In this document: piece after piece, positions 44,105 to 51,499 of the stretch
How the letters are laid out: the number at the start of each line of letters is the position of its first letter
How positions within the stretch are numbered: the stretch's first letter is position 1
Assembly: GCA_963763855.1 (NCBI GenBank)
Contig: CAVXPU010000005.1
Span: forward strand, 2,356,001-2,420,000
Reading direction: 5' to 3'
Origin: JAIBCC01 sp963763855
GTDB lineage: Bacteria; Acidobacteriota; Blastocatellia; Pyrinomonadales; Pyrinomonadaceae
Length of the DNA: 64,000 nt
The notes under the pieces: model-generated
The model's database searches: none
What the model saw: only the letters and a program-made list of their open reading frames with translations
Told to the model about the DNA's origin: nothing
Translations under genes and position numbers: made by a program

Positions 44105-44560
44105 TTATTTTGATAAGAATGGATGAAGTCTTTTGAGAATTGCTTCTTTTGATTCAGCCCCAACCATGCGATCGACTTCCCTTCCATCTTTGAAAATCAC
44201 TAAAGTTGGAATGCTCCGAACGCCAAAATGTCCGGCAGCGATTTGGTTTTTATCGACGTCAAGTTTTCCCACTAAAACCTTCCCTGCGAGTTCTTGTGAA
44301 AGAGTATCGATGACAGGTGCGATCATCCGGCAGGGCGGACACCAAGTTGCCCAAAAATCAATCAGAATGGGCAACTTGGTCGTTTTGATGGTGTCGGAAA
44401 AGTTTGCGTCCGTGAAAACAAACGGTGATTTCGAAACCGAAAGTGAGGTTTTACAACGTCCGCAAACTGGTTCGCGATTTGCTGTTTTCTCGCTTGAAAT
44501 GCGATTAGTTGCTCCGCATTTCGGACATTTTATTAATTGATTTGCAGCAGCCGAATTCAT
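44105..44560 (-). CDS. trxC: Thioredoxin 2 (TrxC-like, zinc-binding)
   Basis: A 151-residue cytoplasmic protein. The N-terminal zinc domain has CPKCGATNRI and VCGRCKTSL, the four Cys seen in TrxC. The thioredoxin fold follows with FWATWCPPCRMIAPVID; the redox site is WCPPC rather than the usual WCGPC. GVRSIPTLVIFKDGREVDRM holds the cis-Pro. The gene lies 14 bases after the universal stress protein gene and should be transcribed from the same sigma-54 promoter. TrxC proteins reduce disulfides under oxidative or heat stress. Confidence 0.9.
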   Translation of the reverse strand: MNSAAANQLIKCPKCGATNRISSEKTANREPVCGRCKTSLSVSKSPFVFTDANFSDTIKTTKLPILIDFWATWCPPCRMIAPVIDTLSQELAGKVLVGKLDVDKNQIAAGHFGVRSIPTLVIFKDGREVDRMVGAESKEAILKRLHPFLSK

Positions 44561-44574
44561 ATTAAACTCAGTAT

Positions 44575-45468
44575 TTATTGACGATTTCTTACTACCTCAA
44601 CCGAACAGTCCGCCTGGGCAGCAACGGACGATGAAACGCTGCCAAGAAAGAACCGCTCAAAAAAGCGATGTCCCTTCGCACCTAGGAAAATACAATCCGC
44701 TTCCCATTCCTCGGCTAGCCAAACGAGAAAATGTTTCGGATCCTCATCAGTAATCGTCGGGATTACCTCGAGTCCCGCTTTCGTCAGTTTTTCTATCGCA
44801 GAAGCCTGTAATTCCTCCACTTTTTGAATTTGTACATCAAGTCTTAGCTCAAATTGATTCAACGTTTCGATGGCGGTAACGAGCTTGATCTGCGTACCCT
44901 TCTGCCAATTGCGGGATATGACAACGTCAATCATCGCATCAGAATCCTTCGAGCCATCAACGCCAAGAATAAGCCGCGTCGGGTTCTTCGAAGGAACCTC
45001 ACGACCGCGTGCAATCCGTACAGAGCATTCAGCTTCATACAAAACTTTCTGCGAAACGCTCCCTAAAAATGCCCGTCCTAAAGCCGAACGCCCATGCGAG
45101 CCAACGACAACCAAGTCAGGCTTCCACTCCGCGGCTTTTGTGATAATTGCCCAATGCGGCGTATCTGCCTGTGCTTCCGGCAAAACCTTCCAATCAGGAA
45201 ATAAATGACGAACCCTATCAGCCGCATGTGCTGATAAATGCTGAGCTTCCTCAAAAGCGTGTATCGCCCTCTTTCTTGCCATTTTTACGCCCTGCGGCAC
45301 ATACGCAGGGAAGATTTCTTCCTGTCCGCTGCCATTCTTGGGCGGAATAAAAACATCAACTGCCGATAAAACAATCGCTTCCGCTTTCGCTGGTAAACCT
45401 GCGTAATGTAAATCACTCAACGCCTTATCAGCACACTCTGAACCATCATAACCAATTAAGATTTTCAT
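44575..45468 (-). CDS. Tandem universal stress protein (two UspA domains)
   Basis: The start was chosen at the ATG at 45468 (MKILIGYDGSE), because GAGGTG lies just before it. About 297 residues hold two Usp domains. The first ends with VVVGSHGRSALGRAFLGSVS and the second with IFLGAKGHRFFERFFLGSVS; both keep the G-2x-G-9x-G-S ATP-binding pattern, though the second has large residues in it. Linker and second start ILGVDGSKDSDAM. It is the first gene of a unit with trxC, behind a near-perfect sigma-54 promoter 16 bases upstream. Usp tandem proteins are markers of growth arrest and low-oxygen survival. Confidence 0.9.
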   Translation of the reverse strand: MKILIGYDGSECADKALSDLHYAGLPAKAEAIVLSAVDVFIPPKNGSGQEEIFPAYVPQGVKMARKRAIHAFEEAQHLSAHAADRVRHLFPDWKVLPEAQADTPHWAIITKAAEWKPDLVVVGSHGRSALGRAFLGSVSQKVLYEAECSVRIARGREVPSKNPTRLILGVDGSKDSDAMIDVVISRNWQKGTQIKLVTAIETLNQFELRLDVQIQKVEELQASAIEKLTKAGLEVIPTITDEDPKHFLVWLAEEWEADCIFLGAKGHRFFERFFLGSVSSSVAAQADCSVEVVRNRQ

Positions 45469-45494
45469 AATTAACACCTCTATAACTATTCAAA

Positions 45495-45508
45495 GCAAGA
45501 ACCGTGCC
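45495..45508 (-). promoter_or_regulatory. Sigma-54 promoter of usp-trxC
   Basis: On the minus strand GGCACGGTTCTTGC, i.e. GG (-24) and GC (-12) with exactly 10 bases between them and TTGC conserved. The start codon of the usp gene lies about 16 bases after the predicted transcription start. Confidence 0.85.
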
Positions 45509-45528
45509 GATATTCAGTCCGGTTTTTC

Positions 45529-45542
45529 GGCACACGCCTTGC
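45529..45542 (+). promoter_or_regulatory. Sigma-54 promoter of the P-type ATPase gene
   Basis: GGCACACGCCTTGC on the plus strand with exact GG-N10-GC spacing, back to back with the usp promoter (20 bases between the two GG elements). Confidence 0.8.
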
Positions 45543-45561
45543 ACCAATTTATTTATGATGC

Positions 45562-45577
45562 AATTGAATTTCCCGAG
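45562..45577. promoter_or_regulatory. Degenerate copy of the putative activator palindrome near usp-trxC
   Basis: Ten of 16 bases (the core GAATTTCCCG) match the palindrome seen at 56760-56775. Its centre is about 86 bases upstream of the predicted usp start site, the same distance as the better copies. Weak on its own. Confidence 0.35.
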
Positions 45578-45599
45578 CCAAAAGAAAAAAACTACCGAT

Positions 45600-48242
45600 A
45601 TGTTTGAAATTGCCGGCAATGCCTCCTCCGCTCCATACGCCTTTTCGCCGGAAGAGGTGATCGCAAATCTTGCAGTTAATGCCGAAACCGGTTTATCTCA
45701 AAATGAAGTAAAACTAAGAATTGAACGCGATGGCGAAAACGTGATTCAAAAAGCAAGAGGACGTCCGGCTTGGAAAATATTCCTCGCTCAATTCGGAAAT
45801 ATCATTGTTTTGCTATTGCTGGTTGCAACGGGAGTCGCTTGGTTTACCCAAAACGAGCTTGAAGCAATAGCGATTTTTGTAGTTATTTTTCTTAACGCGG
45901 GTATTGGTTTTTTGATCGAATGGCAAGCAGGACAAGCACTTCACGCACTTCGTTGTGAAACGCGGACAACAGCCAGAGTAAGGCGTAATGGCGTTGAACA
46001 AATTGTTAATTCGGAAGAGCTTGTCGAGGGCGACATTATCATTTTATCGGCGGGATATCGCGTTCCCGCCGACGCTCGTTTGATCGAAGCAATCAATCTG
46101 CAAAGCGATGAATCAACCCTCACCGGTGAAAGCGAATCGGTGGAAAAATCAATTGAAGCCGTCAAACAAGGGACGGTTTTGGCTGAGCGGACGTCGATGA
46201 TCTATCTCGGCACGAATATTACCGCCGGACATTCATTAGCCATCGTTACTGCCACCGGTATGCGTACCGAACTAGGACGCGTTGGGCAACTTTTACTCGA
46301 TACAAAAGATGAAAAAACTCCTCTCGAAAGGCGGCTTGCCGATCTGGGCAAACGATTAGTTTATGTCGTTCTCGGCATCGCGTTTATTGGGATGATGGCG
46401 GGTTATTTTCGCGGCGATGATTGGTGGCTGATGACTGAAGTCTCAATTTCGCTGGCGGTCGCGGCAGTTCCCGAGGGTTTGCCCGCCGTTACAACCCTGA
46501 TTCTTGCCCTGGGTGTTTTGCGAATGGTAAGGCAAAACGCGATCGTCAGAAAACTCTCGGCGGTAGAGACGCTCGGTAGTACAACAGTGATTTGCACCGA
46601 TAAAACCGGAACATTGACTGAAAATCGGATGACAGTTCAGAAGTATTTTCTATCTAATGGCAAGCAGATCACTTCAATGGAAAAGCACGATGATTGTGAA
46701 AATTTATTGAGACTTTTGCAGGTCAGTCTGCTTTGCAATGAAGCCTCTTTTCATTCGGTGACACGCGATGAGATCGGCGACCCGACCGAAACTGCATTAC
46801 TCGTTGCGGTTCATAAATTTGGACTCGACGTTTCAGGAGAACGTGCCAAATTCAAAAAACTCCACGAAATTCCTTTTGAATCAAAAACGAAGCGAATGAC
46901 TACTGTTTTGGAAAGTGCTGAGGGTGAAAGTTTTGCCGTTTTGAAAGGGGCTCCGGCGATTGTTCTTGAGGCTTGTTCGGATTATTTAGATAAAGAAAAC
47001 AGAGTTGTTCCGCTTGATTCAGATACACGACAGCATTTTTTGAAAATTAATGAAGAAATGGCGAATGAGGCTTTACGGGTTTTGGCATTCGCAGAAAAGC
47101 GAAAAGTTGCTGATTTTGCGGAAATTGAGGGCGGCTTTACATTTTTGGGTTTCACCGGAATGAGCGATCCGCCGCGAACCGGAATCGCCGAGGCAATTCG
47201 CGAAGCAAAAGCAGCGGGAATTCGTATCATTATGCTTACGGGCGACCAAATTTCTACCGCTCGAGCTATTGCCAAACGCCTGGAGATATCGAATGAAGGT
47301 GATGTTTTTGCACTTCATGGTCAAGATGTAAAAGCCGCAGACGCAAGCCGTCTTGCCGAAATTGCCGGTAAAGCTCACGTTTTTGCGAGAGTTTCACCTG
47401 AAGACAAATTAGCTATCGTTAAAGCATTGCAAAATACGGGAGAAATCGTTGCCGTGACAGGCGATGGAATTAATGATGCTCCTGCCCTTAAGCAGGCTGA
47501 CATCGGAATCGCCATGGGCAAGCGAGGAACTGAAGTTGCAAAAGAAGCTGCAAATATCATATTGACCGACGATAATTTCGCCACGATCATTAAAGCAATT
47601 GAGGGCGGAAGAACGATTTACGCAAATATTATTAAGTTTGTCCATCTGATGTTTTCAAAGAATCTAGCTGAAGTGATGATGATTTTTGCTGCCATAATTT
47701 TAGGACTCCCTTTACCGCTATTACCTTTACAAATTCTTTGGCTCAATATTGTGACGGATGTTTTTCCAGCCCTCTCGCTGGCAGTTGAGCCTTCAAATAT
47801 CGAGACGATGCGTCGCGGTCCGCGTTCACCAAAGGAATCTTTTTTATCGCGAAAATTTATGTTTCTTATATTTTGGCAAGGCACGATGCTCGCTTTCTTT
47901 GCCCTAGCCGCTTATTTCTGGGCGATAAAGAATTACGGCGAAGGAGCACATTCGCGAACGATCGCTTTGTTTGCAATTGTTGGCGGACAGCTCGGGCATC
48001 TTTTCAATTGCCGCTCGCGAACCCGCTCAGCCTTTTTCGGTTTTTTCAAAAATCCATTCGTTTTTATCGCTGTCGTGATCGTTATCGGATTACAACTATT
48101 TGCTATCTATTTTGATCCATTGGCAGCAGTTTTAGACGTTGTCAAACTTTCAGGTACAGATTGGTCGATTATCGGATTATCATTTCTTTTGCCAATTATT
48201 GTTGTTGAGATAGTTAAAATTTTGGCGGCTAAACGGAGCTGA
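45600..48242 (+). CDS. P2A-type cation (Ca2+-ATPase-like) transporting ATPase
   Basis: A P-type ATPase. I chose the ATG at 45600 (MFEIAGNASSAPYAFSPEEV, about 880 residues) since the in-frame GTG at 45504 lies inside the promoter elements; ATGs at 45555/45558 are also possible. Domains: cation ATPase N-terminus (PEEVIANLAVNAETGLSQNE), actuator with DESTLTGESESVEK, membrane site AVPEGLPAVTTLIL (the PEGLP of Ca2+ and Na+ pumps), phosphorylation site CTDKTGTLTENRMT, nucleotide site FAVLKGAPAIV, and hinge TGDGINDAPALKQADIGIAM. It ends with a C-terminal helix bundle. It is part of the sigma-54 island and may keep ion balance in dormant cells. Confidence 0.9.
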   Translation: MFEIAGNASSAPYAFSPEEVIANLAVNAETGLSQNEVKLRIERDGENVIQKARGRPAWKIFLAQFGNIIVLLLLVATGVAWFTQNELEAIAIFVVIFLNAGIGFLIEWQAGQALHALRCETRTTARVRRNGVEQIVNSEELVEGDIIILSAGYRVPADARLIEAINLQSDESTLTGESESVEKSIEAVKQGTVLAERTSMIYLGTNITAGHSLAIVTATGMRTELGRVGQLLLDTKDEKTPLERRLADLGKRLVYVVLGIAFIGMMAGYFRGDDWWLMTEVSISLAVAAVPEGLPAVTTLILALGVLRMVRQNAIVRKLSAVETLGSTTVICTDKTGTLTENRMTVQKYFLSNGKQITSMEKHDDCENLLRLLQVSLLCNEASFHSVTRDEIGDPTETALLVAVHKFGLDVSGERAKFKKLHEIPFESKTKRMTTVLESAEGESFAVLKGAPAIVLEACSDYLDKENRVVPLDSDTRQHFLKINEEMANEALRVLAFAEKRKVADFAEIEGGFTFLGFTGMSDPPRTGIAEAIREAKAAGIRIIMLTGDQISTARAIAKRLEISNEGDVFALHGQDVKAADASRLAEIAGKAHVFARVSPEDKLAIVKALQNTGEIVAVTGDGINDAPALKQADIGIAMGKRGTEVAKEAANIILTDDNFATIIKAIEGGRTIYANIIKFVHLMFSKNLAEVMMIFAAIILGLPLPLLPLQILWLNIVTDVFPALSLAVEPSNIETMRRGPRSPKESFLSRKFMFLIFWQGTMLAFFALAAYFWAIKNYGEGAHSRTIALFAIVGGQLGHLFNCRSRTRSAFFGFFKNPFVFIAVVIVIGLQLFAIYFDPLAAVLDVVKLSGTDWSIIGLSFLLPIIVVEIVKILAAKRS

Positions 48243-48311
48243 AAACGAAAAGCAGTGCCAAATTATAGTCGTCAATTCCGGTTTGATCGTTGTGCTATTT
48301 TCACCACTAAC

Positions 48312-48327
48312 GGCGTAATTTTTCGCA
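48312..48327. promoter_or_regulatory. Putative activator-binding palindrome upstream of the BCAM0308-family gene
   Basis: GGCGTAATTTTTCGCA matches 13 of 16 bases of the palindrome at 60635-60650; its centre is about 84 bases before the predicted sigma-54 start site. Confidence 0.55.
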
Positions 48328-48378
48328 GTTTGTATCATTACCCAAACTTAGTTTGCTTATTATTCTACGTTTAATTCT

Positions 48379-48392
48379 GGCATTAGGTTTGC
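48379..48392 (+). promoter_or_regulatory. Sigma-54 promoter of the BCAM0308-family gene
   Basis: GGCATTAGGTTTGC with exact GG-N10-GC spacing and TTGC conserved, preceded by T (TGG). The predicted start is near 48404, upstream of the ATG at 48435. Confidence 0.75.
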
Positions 48393-48434
48393 TCTTTGAA
48401 AGCTGGGGACGAGGAATTACTTGAAAAAAAAATT

Positions 48435-48953
48435 ATGAGAAATGTAAAAAGATATACAAATCAGACTTTTACGAAAAGAGTGGATCATGATGGCGGTGTG
48501 CATCGGGTAAAAAGAACCTTGCCGGATCCATCTCTATGCGAAAAATGTGGTTCGGTTTACGAAAATCGGCGTTGGACTGCGAAGGAATTTGTTCGCGAAC
48601 ATGATAAATTTGAACATTGGAAGCCAGAAACTCTGACGATTTGTCCGGCGTGTAAGCAAATTGAATCGGGCGTCGTTGGCGGATATGTAACGCTTAGCGG
48701 AGTATTTCTTAAGGATCACCTCGATGAAATTCAAAACCTGATCAAAAATGAAGCAAAACACACTTTGGAAGATAACCCGCTTTCGAGAATTATGAAATGG
48801 GTTGAAAAAAACGGGGAGATAAACATTGAAACGACAACTGAGCATCTTGCCCAACGATTCGGACACGCTTTGGAAAAAGCTTATAGCGGCGAAGTCGTAT
48901 TCGATTTCTCCCATGAAAATAAAGTTGCCAGAGTAGCATGGCGTCGGGATTAA
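48435..48953 (+). CDS. BCAM0308-family stress protein with CXXC pairs
   Basis: The ATG at 48435 (MRNVKRYTNQTFTKRVDHDG) is preferred because an earlier TTG at 48396 would lie before the predicted transcription start. About 172 residues: a basic N-terminus, a zinc-ribbon-like pair (CEKCGSVYENRRW and CPACKQIESGVVGGYVTLSG), then an alpha/beta region (EHLAQRFGHALEKAYSGEVV) and VFDFSHENKVARVAWRRD. This matches the BCAM0308 family, named after a gene in the lxa low-oxygen locus of Burkholderia cenocepacia. Function unknown; the C-terminal fold looks RNA- or ribosome-related, which is inference. Confidence 0.75.
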   Translation: MRNVKRYTNQTFTKRVDHDGGVHRVKRTLPDPSLCEKCGSVYENRRWTAKEFVREHDKFEHWKPETLTICPACKQIESGVVGGYVTLSGVFLKDHLDEIQNLIKNEAKHTLEDNPLSRIMKWVEKNGEINIETTTEHLAQRFGHALEKAYSGEVVFDFSHENKVARVAWRRD

Positions 48954-48992
48954 TAGAGATATTGAAAAGTTTGTTATTTCTTGATTCCAAAT

Positions 48993-49021
48993 GAGCCTCC
49001 CGGGAGATTCTCAGGAGGCTC
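48993..49021. terminator. Hairpin between convergent genes
   Basis: GAGCCTCC and GGAGGCTC enclose a 13-base loop between the BCAM0308-family gene and the channel gene; a bidirectional terminator is plausible though T-tracts are weak. Confidence 0.6.
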
Positions 49022-49041
49022 CAACATTCATGCGTCCAACA

Positions 49042-49938
49042 TCATTTCGCCCGCTTTCGCAAATATACAAACCAATAAACAATCCCCACCAAAACAGTTC
49101 CGCCGATAATATTTCCGATGGTTACGGGTAGTAAATTAACAAAAACGAAGTTCCAAATTGTCAAAGACGGATAGTCGTCTGCGGTTCTTCCGATATTTAT
49201 CCAAAACGCGTCCGTCGCGATTGACCGCAGTAAAATTGCGGCAGGAATGTAAAACATATTTGCAATGCTGTGTTCAAAACCGGAGGCGACAAAGGCAGTT
49301 ATCGGCGGAACTATAACAAGCACTTTGTCGGTCGCGGTCCGCCCGCTGTAGCTCATCCAAACTGCCAGGCAGACAAGCACGTTGCACAAAATACCGAGCA
49401 AAATAGCTGATCCGAAGCCAAGAGTCGTTTTGGTTTTCGCAATAGAAAGCAGTGTTGCCCCGACCGCACCGTTGCCAAAAAGATATTGTCCGCTAAAAAT
49501 AATGAGCAACGCCGCACCGAATGCACCTACCAAATTTCCGAAATATGCGATCAACCAATTTCGAAAGATTTGGCAGGTTGTAACCCGTCCATTTGCCCAT
49601 GCCATTACGATAAGATTGTTTCCGGTAAAAAGCTCCGCACCGCCTACAATCACCAGAATCAAACCGAGCGAAAAGACAAATCCACCAAGTAATTTCGTAA
49701 CGCCATAGGGCAAAACGCCATTTGCTCCGCTGACGACGGTTGCCGAAAAATTTGCACCAAAGGCAATGAAGGCTCCCGCCAAAATCGACAAAACAAAAAG
49801 CACCGAAAAATTCATCAGTGCTTTTTTTACGCCGATTTCCTCCGCACGAAGAGCCATCTCGTTTGGCAAAAGGGAATCGATTGAATGACTTTCAAAAAAC
49901 ATCATTTTTGAGATCACGTCAAATTGCTTCGATCGCAT
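49042..49938 (-). CDS. Formate/nitrite transporter (FNT/FocA) family channel
   Basis: A 298-residue inner membrane protein with six to seven helices. Conserved blocks are GGFVFSLGLILVIVGGAELF-TGNN (the P3-G-x-E-L-F-T-G-N signature), NWLIAYFGNLVGAFGAALL, LGILCNVLVCLAVWMSYS (the L-x-C-N-x-x-V-C-L-A-V-W block), ASGFEHSIANMFYIPAAIL with the conserved E-H-S-I-A-N-M pore His, and VTIGNIIGG. FNT channels pass formate, nitrite, hydrosulfide or lactate. The start overlaps the DUF302 stop by 20 bases; an internal Met (MMFFESHSIDSLLP) is an alternative. It is the last gene of the long minus-strand operon. Confidence 0.9.
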   Translation of the reverse strand: MRSKQFDVISKMMFFESHSIDSLLPNEMALRAEEIGVKKALMNFSVLFVLSILAGAFIAFGANFSATVVSGANGVLPYGVTKLLGGFVFSLGLILVIVGGAELFTGNNLIVMAWANGRVTTCQIFRNWLIAYFGNLVGAFGAALLIIFSGQYLFGNGAVGATLLSIAKTKTTLGFGSAILLGILCNVLVCLAVWMSYSGRTATDKVLVIVPPITAFVASGFEHSIANMFYIPAAILLRSIATDAFWINIGRTADDYPSLTIWNFVFVNLLPVTIGNIIGGTVLVGIVYWFVYLRKRAK

Positions 49939-50347
49939 TAAGCAGCTTTTTATTAACCGCTGCGGCTGTTTCGTTTAGTCTTTCATTGCCGACGACCGAC
50001 ATCATTTTCGAAGCGTCGATTGCCGCCACAACGGATCTCGAATCCTCGTCTTCGTAAACAATTACGTTGCACGGAAGCAGCAGCCCAAGGTCAATTTCTT
50101 CCTTCAAAGCTTCAAACGCAAGCGGCGGATTGCAGGCACCTAAAATCACGTAGTTGCGAAAATCGACGTCAAGTTTTTCGCGGAGTTTTGCTTTCATATC
50201 GATCTCGCACAAAACCCCAAACCCTTCTTTGGCAAGTGCCGAGCGGGTAAGTTCAAGAGCCTTGTCAAACGGAACGTCCAATTCCCGACGGAATCCGTAA
50301 CCGATTGTTTGATATGTATTTGCCGTAGTTTTTTGTTTAGTTTTCAT
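49919..50347 (-). CDS. DUF302 domain protein
   Basis: A 142-residue protein. It fits the DUF302 family: YGFRRELDVPFDKALELTRS, EGFGVLCEIDMKAKLREKLD, NYVILGACNPPLAFEALKEE (conserved C-N-P) and LLPCNVIVYEDEDSRSVVAA. The conserved Cys-Asn-Pro and Leu-Pro-Cys-Asn positions may bind a small ligand or metal. Function unknown; members recur in stress and redox clusters. It lies between the zinc-ribbon gene and the channel gene of the same operon. Confidence 0.85.
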   Translation of the reverse strand: MKTKQKTTANTYQTIGYGFRRELDVPFDKALELTRSALAKEGFGVLCEIDMKAKLREKLDVDFRNYVILGACNPPLAFEALKEEIDLGLLLPCNVIVYEDEDSRSVVAAIDASKMMSVVGNERLNETAAAVNKKLLNAIEAI

Positions 50348-50375
50348 TTAATTTAACCTCATTTCGATCTTCCCA

Positions 50376-50603
50376 TTACTCGTATGCGACATCTTCTTCC
50401 TGTTCACATTCGTAGCAGGTAAATTGATTATCAACATCGTGTTCCAATCCTCTCTCGAAATTCTCCAGCGTAGTTTGATCAACGAAAAGCTGTCTTCCGC
50501 ACAAACTGCAGGGTAATTCATAGCGGTTTAAGTCCGTTTCAATTTCGGTTGGCAGATTCGGGCTTAGTAGATCGGCGTCAAATTCTTGTCGCACTCTAGG
50601 CAT
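50376..50603 (-). CDS. Small acidic CXXC protein
   Basis: The ATG at 50603 (MPRVRQEFDADLLSP) was chosen because GGAGGTG stands 8 bases upstream. About 75 residues: the first half is acidic, then a single zinc-ribbon-like fold formed by CSLCGRQLFVD and CYECEQEEDVAYE. I know no characterised homologue. It is 20 bases behind the metallothionein gene and 28 bases before the DUF302 gene. A role in metal or redox handling is possible. Confidence 0.65.
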   Translation of the reverse strand: MPRVRQEFDADLLSPNLPTEIETDLNRYELPCSLCGRQLFVDQTTLENFERGLEHDVDNQFTCYECEQEEDVAYE

Positions 50604-50623
50604 AATTTTCACCTCCGTAAATT

Positions 50624-50773
50624 TTAAGCTTTGGCTCGGCAATCAGGATGTCCGCACGAGCAATCGGTTTGCTCGATAGCTGCCTGACAAGCCGGACAAC
50701 AATAATCGCTATCGGCTTCCGCCGGACAATCGCACGGCACATGTGCACATTTTTTCTCTTCAGAACTTTTCAT
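50624..50773 (-). CDS. Metallothionein-like protein (49 residues)
   Basis: A short frame with ATG at 50773, preceded by AAAGGTGAG, and TAA at 50624-50626. The product has 49 residues with nine Cys and two His: KKCAHVPCDCPAEADSDYCC, then PACQAAIEQTDCSCGHPDC. The C-x-H, C-x-C, YCC-x-x-C, C-x-C-G-H-x-x-C spacing and the 9 Cys/2 His composition agree with bacterial SmtA/BmtA metallothioneins, which bind several Zn or Cd ions. It sits in the operon between the hydrolase and the CXXC protein. It is short enough to be missed by automatic annotation. Confidence 0.8.
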   Translation of the reverse strand: MKSSEEKKCAHVPCDCPAEADSDYCCPACQAAIEQTDCSCGHPDCRAKA

Positions 50774-50794
50774 TTTCTCACCTTTCGATTCAAA

Positions 50795-51481
50795 TTAATT
50801 GCTTTTCGCGAAGGCATTGGTTTTGTTTTCAAGATGCTCCAGAAACCAATCCGCAGCCAATTCGGCAACTGTTTCGAGCGTTCCAAGTTCTTCGAAAAGG
50901 TGGGTCGCTCCGTCGATAATGATCAGTTCTTTTTCGCACTGAAGTTTTTCGTAAGCCTCTTCATTGAGCTTGATCACCACGTCGTCCAATTCGCCGACAA
51001 TCAGCAAAACCGATGAATCTACCTTCGCCAAAGCGTCGCCTGCCAAATCGGGTCGCCCACCGCGGGAAACAACGGCACTAATCCCCTTTCTGAGAATCGA
51101 CGCCGCTACCAATGCAGCCCCGCCGCCCGTGCTTGAACCAAAGAACCCTATCGAAAATTGGTTTTTTGAATTTTTCAAAAGCCATTCCGTTACTGCCACC
51201 AAGCGTTTTGCCAACATTTCAATGTCAAATCTAAAGTGCCTTGTATGGCTGTCGATCTGTTCTTCATTTGCAGTAAGTAAGTCAAAAAGCAGAGTTCCGA
51301 GATTTCCCTCGCGGATAACCCCGGCAACGAATTTATTTCGCGGACTGAAACGGCTGCTTCCCGAACCGTGTGCGAAAATAACGACACCTTTTGCTCCATC
51401 CGGGATTATTAATTCACCATGAAGCACAATGCCGCCAACCGGAATTTCCACGTCGTCCGCAAAATCTTTTTGTAAGTCCAT
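50795..51481 (-). CDS. Alpha/beta hydrolase (dienelactone-hydrolase-like)
   Basis: I chose the ATG at 51481 since GAGGT lies five bases before it; an ATG at 51493 is also in frame. About 228 residues. GVVIFAHGSGSSRFSPRN is the oxyanion-hole strand; SIGFFGSSTGGGAALVAA holds the nucleophile elbow (G-x-S-x-G as GSSTG); VLLIVGELDDVVIKLNEE gives the acid and DGATHLFEELG the catalytic His. Proteins of this type are often fused to or neighbour the phosphoribosyltransferase and erythromycin-esterase-like genes also present here. The natural substrate is unknown. Confidence 0.85.
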   Translation of the reverse strand: MDLQKDFADDVEIPVGGIVLHGELIIPDGAKGVVIFAHGSGSSRFSPRNKFVAGVIREGNLGTLLFDLLTANEEQIDSHTRHFRFDIEMLAKRLVAVTEWLLKNSKNQFSIGFFGSSTGGGAALVAASILRKGISAVVSRGGRPDLAGDALAKVDSSVLLIVGELDDVVIKLNEEAYEKLQCEKELIIIDGATHLFEELGTLETVAELAADWFLEHLENKTNAFAKSN

Positions 51482-51499
51482 ATCAAACCTCATTTTGCA

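Noticed and set aside
45504..45599. N-terminal extension of the P-type ATPase from a GTG
   Set aside because: The codons overlap both sigma-54 promoter elements, so they would be upstream of the transcript start.
48396..48434. N-terminal extension of the BCAM0308-family protein
   Set aside because: It would start before the predicted transcription start; the ATG at 48435 fits the family start.
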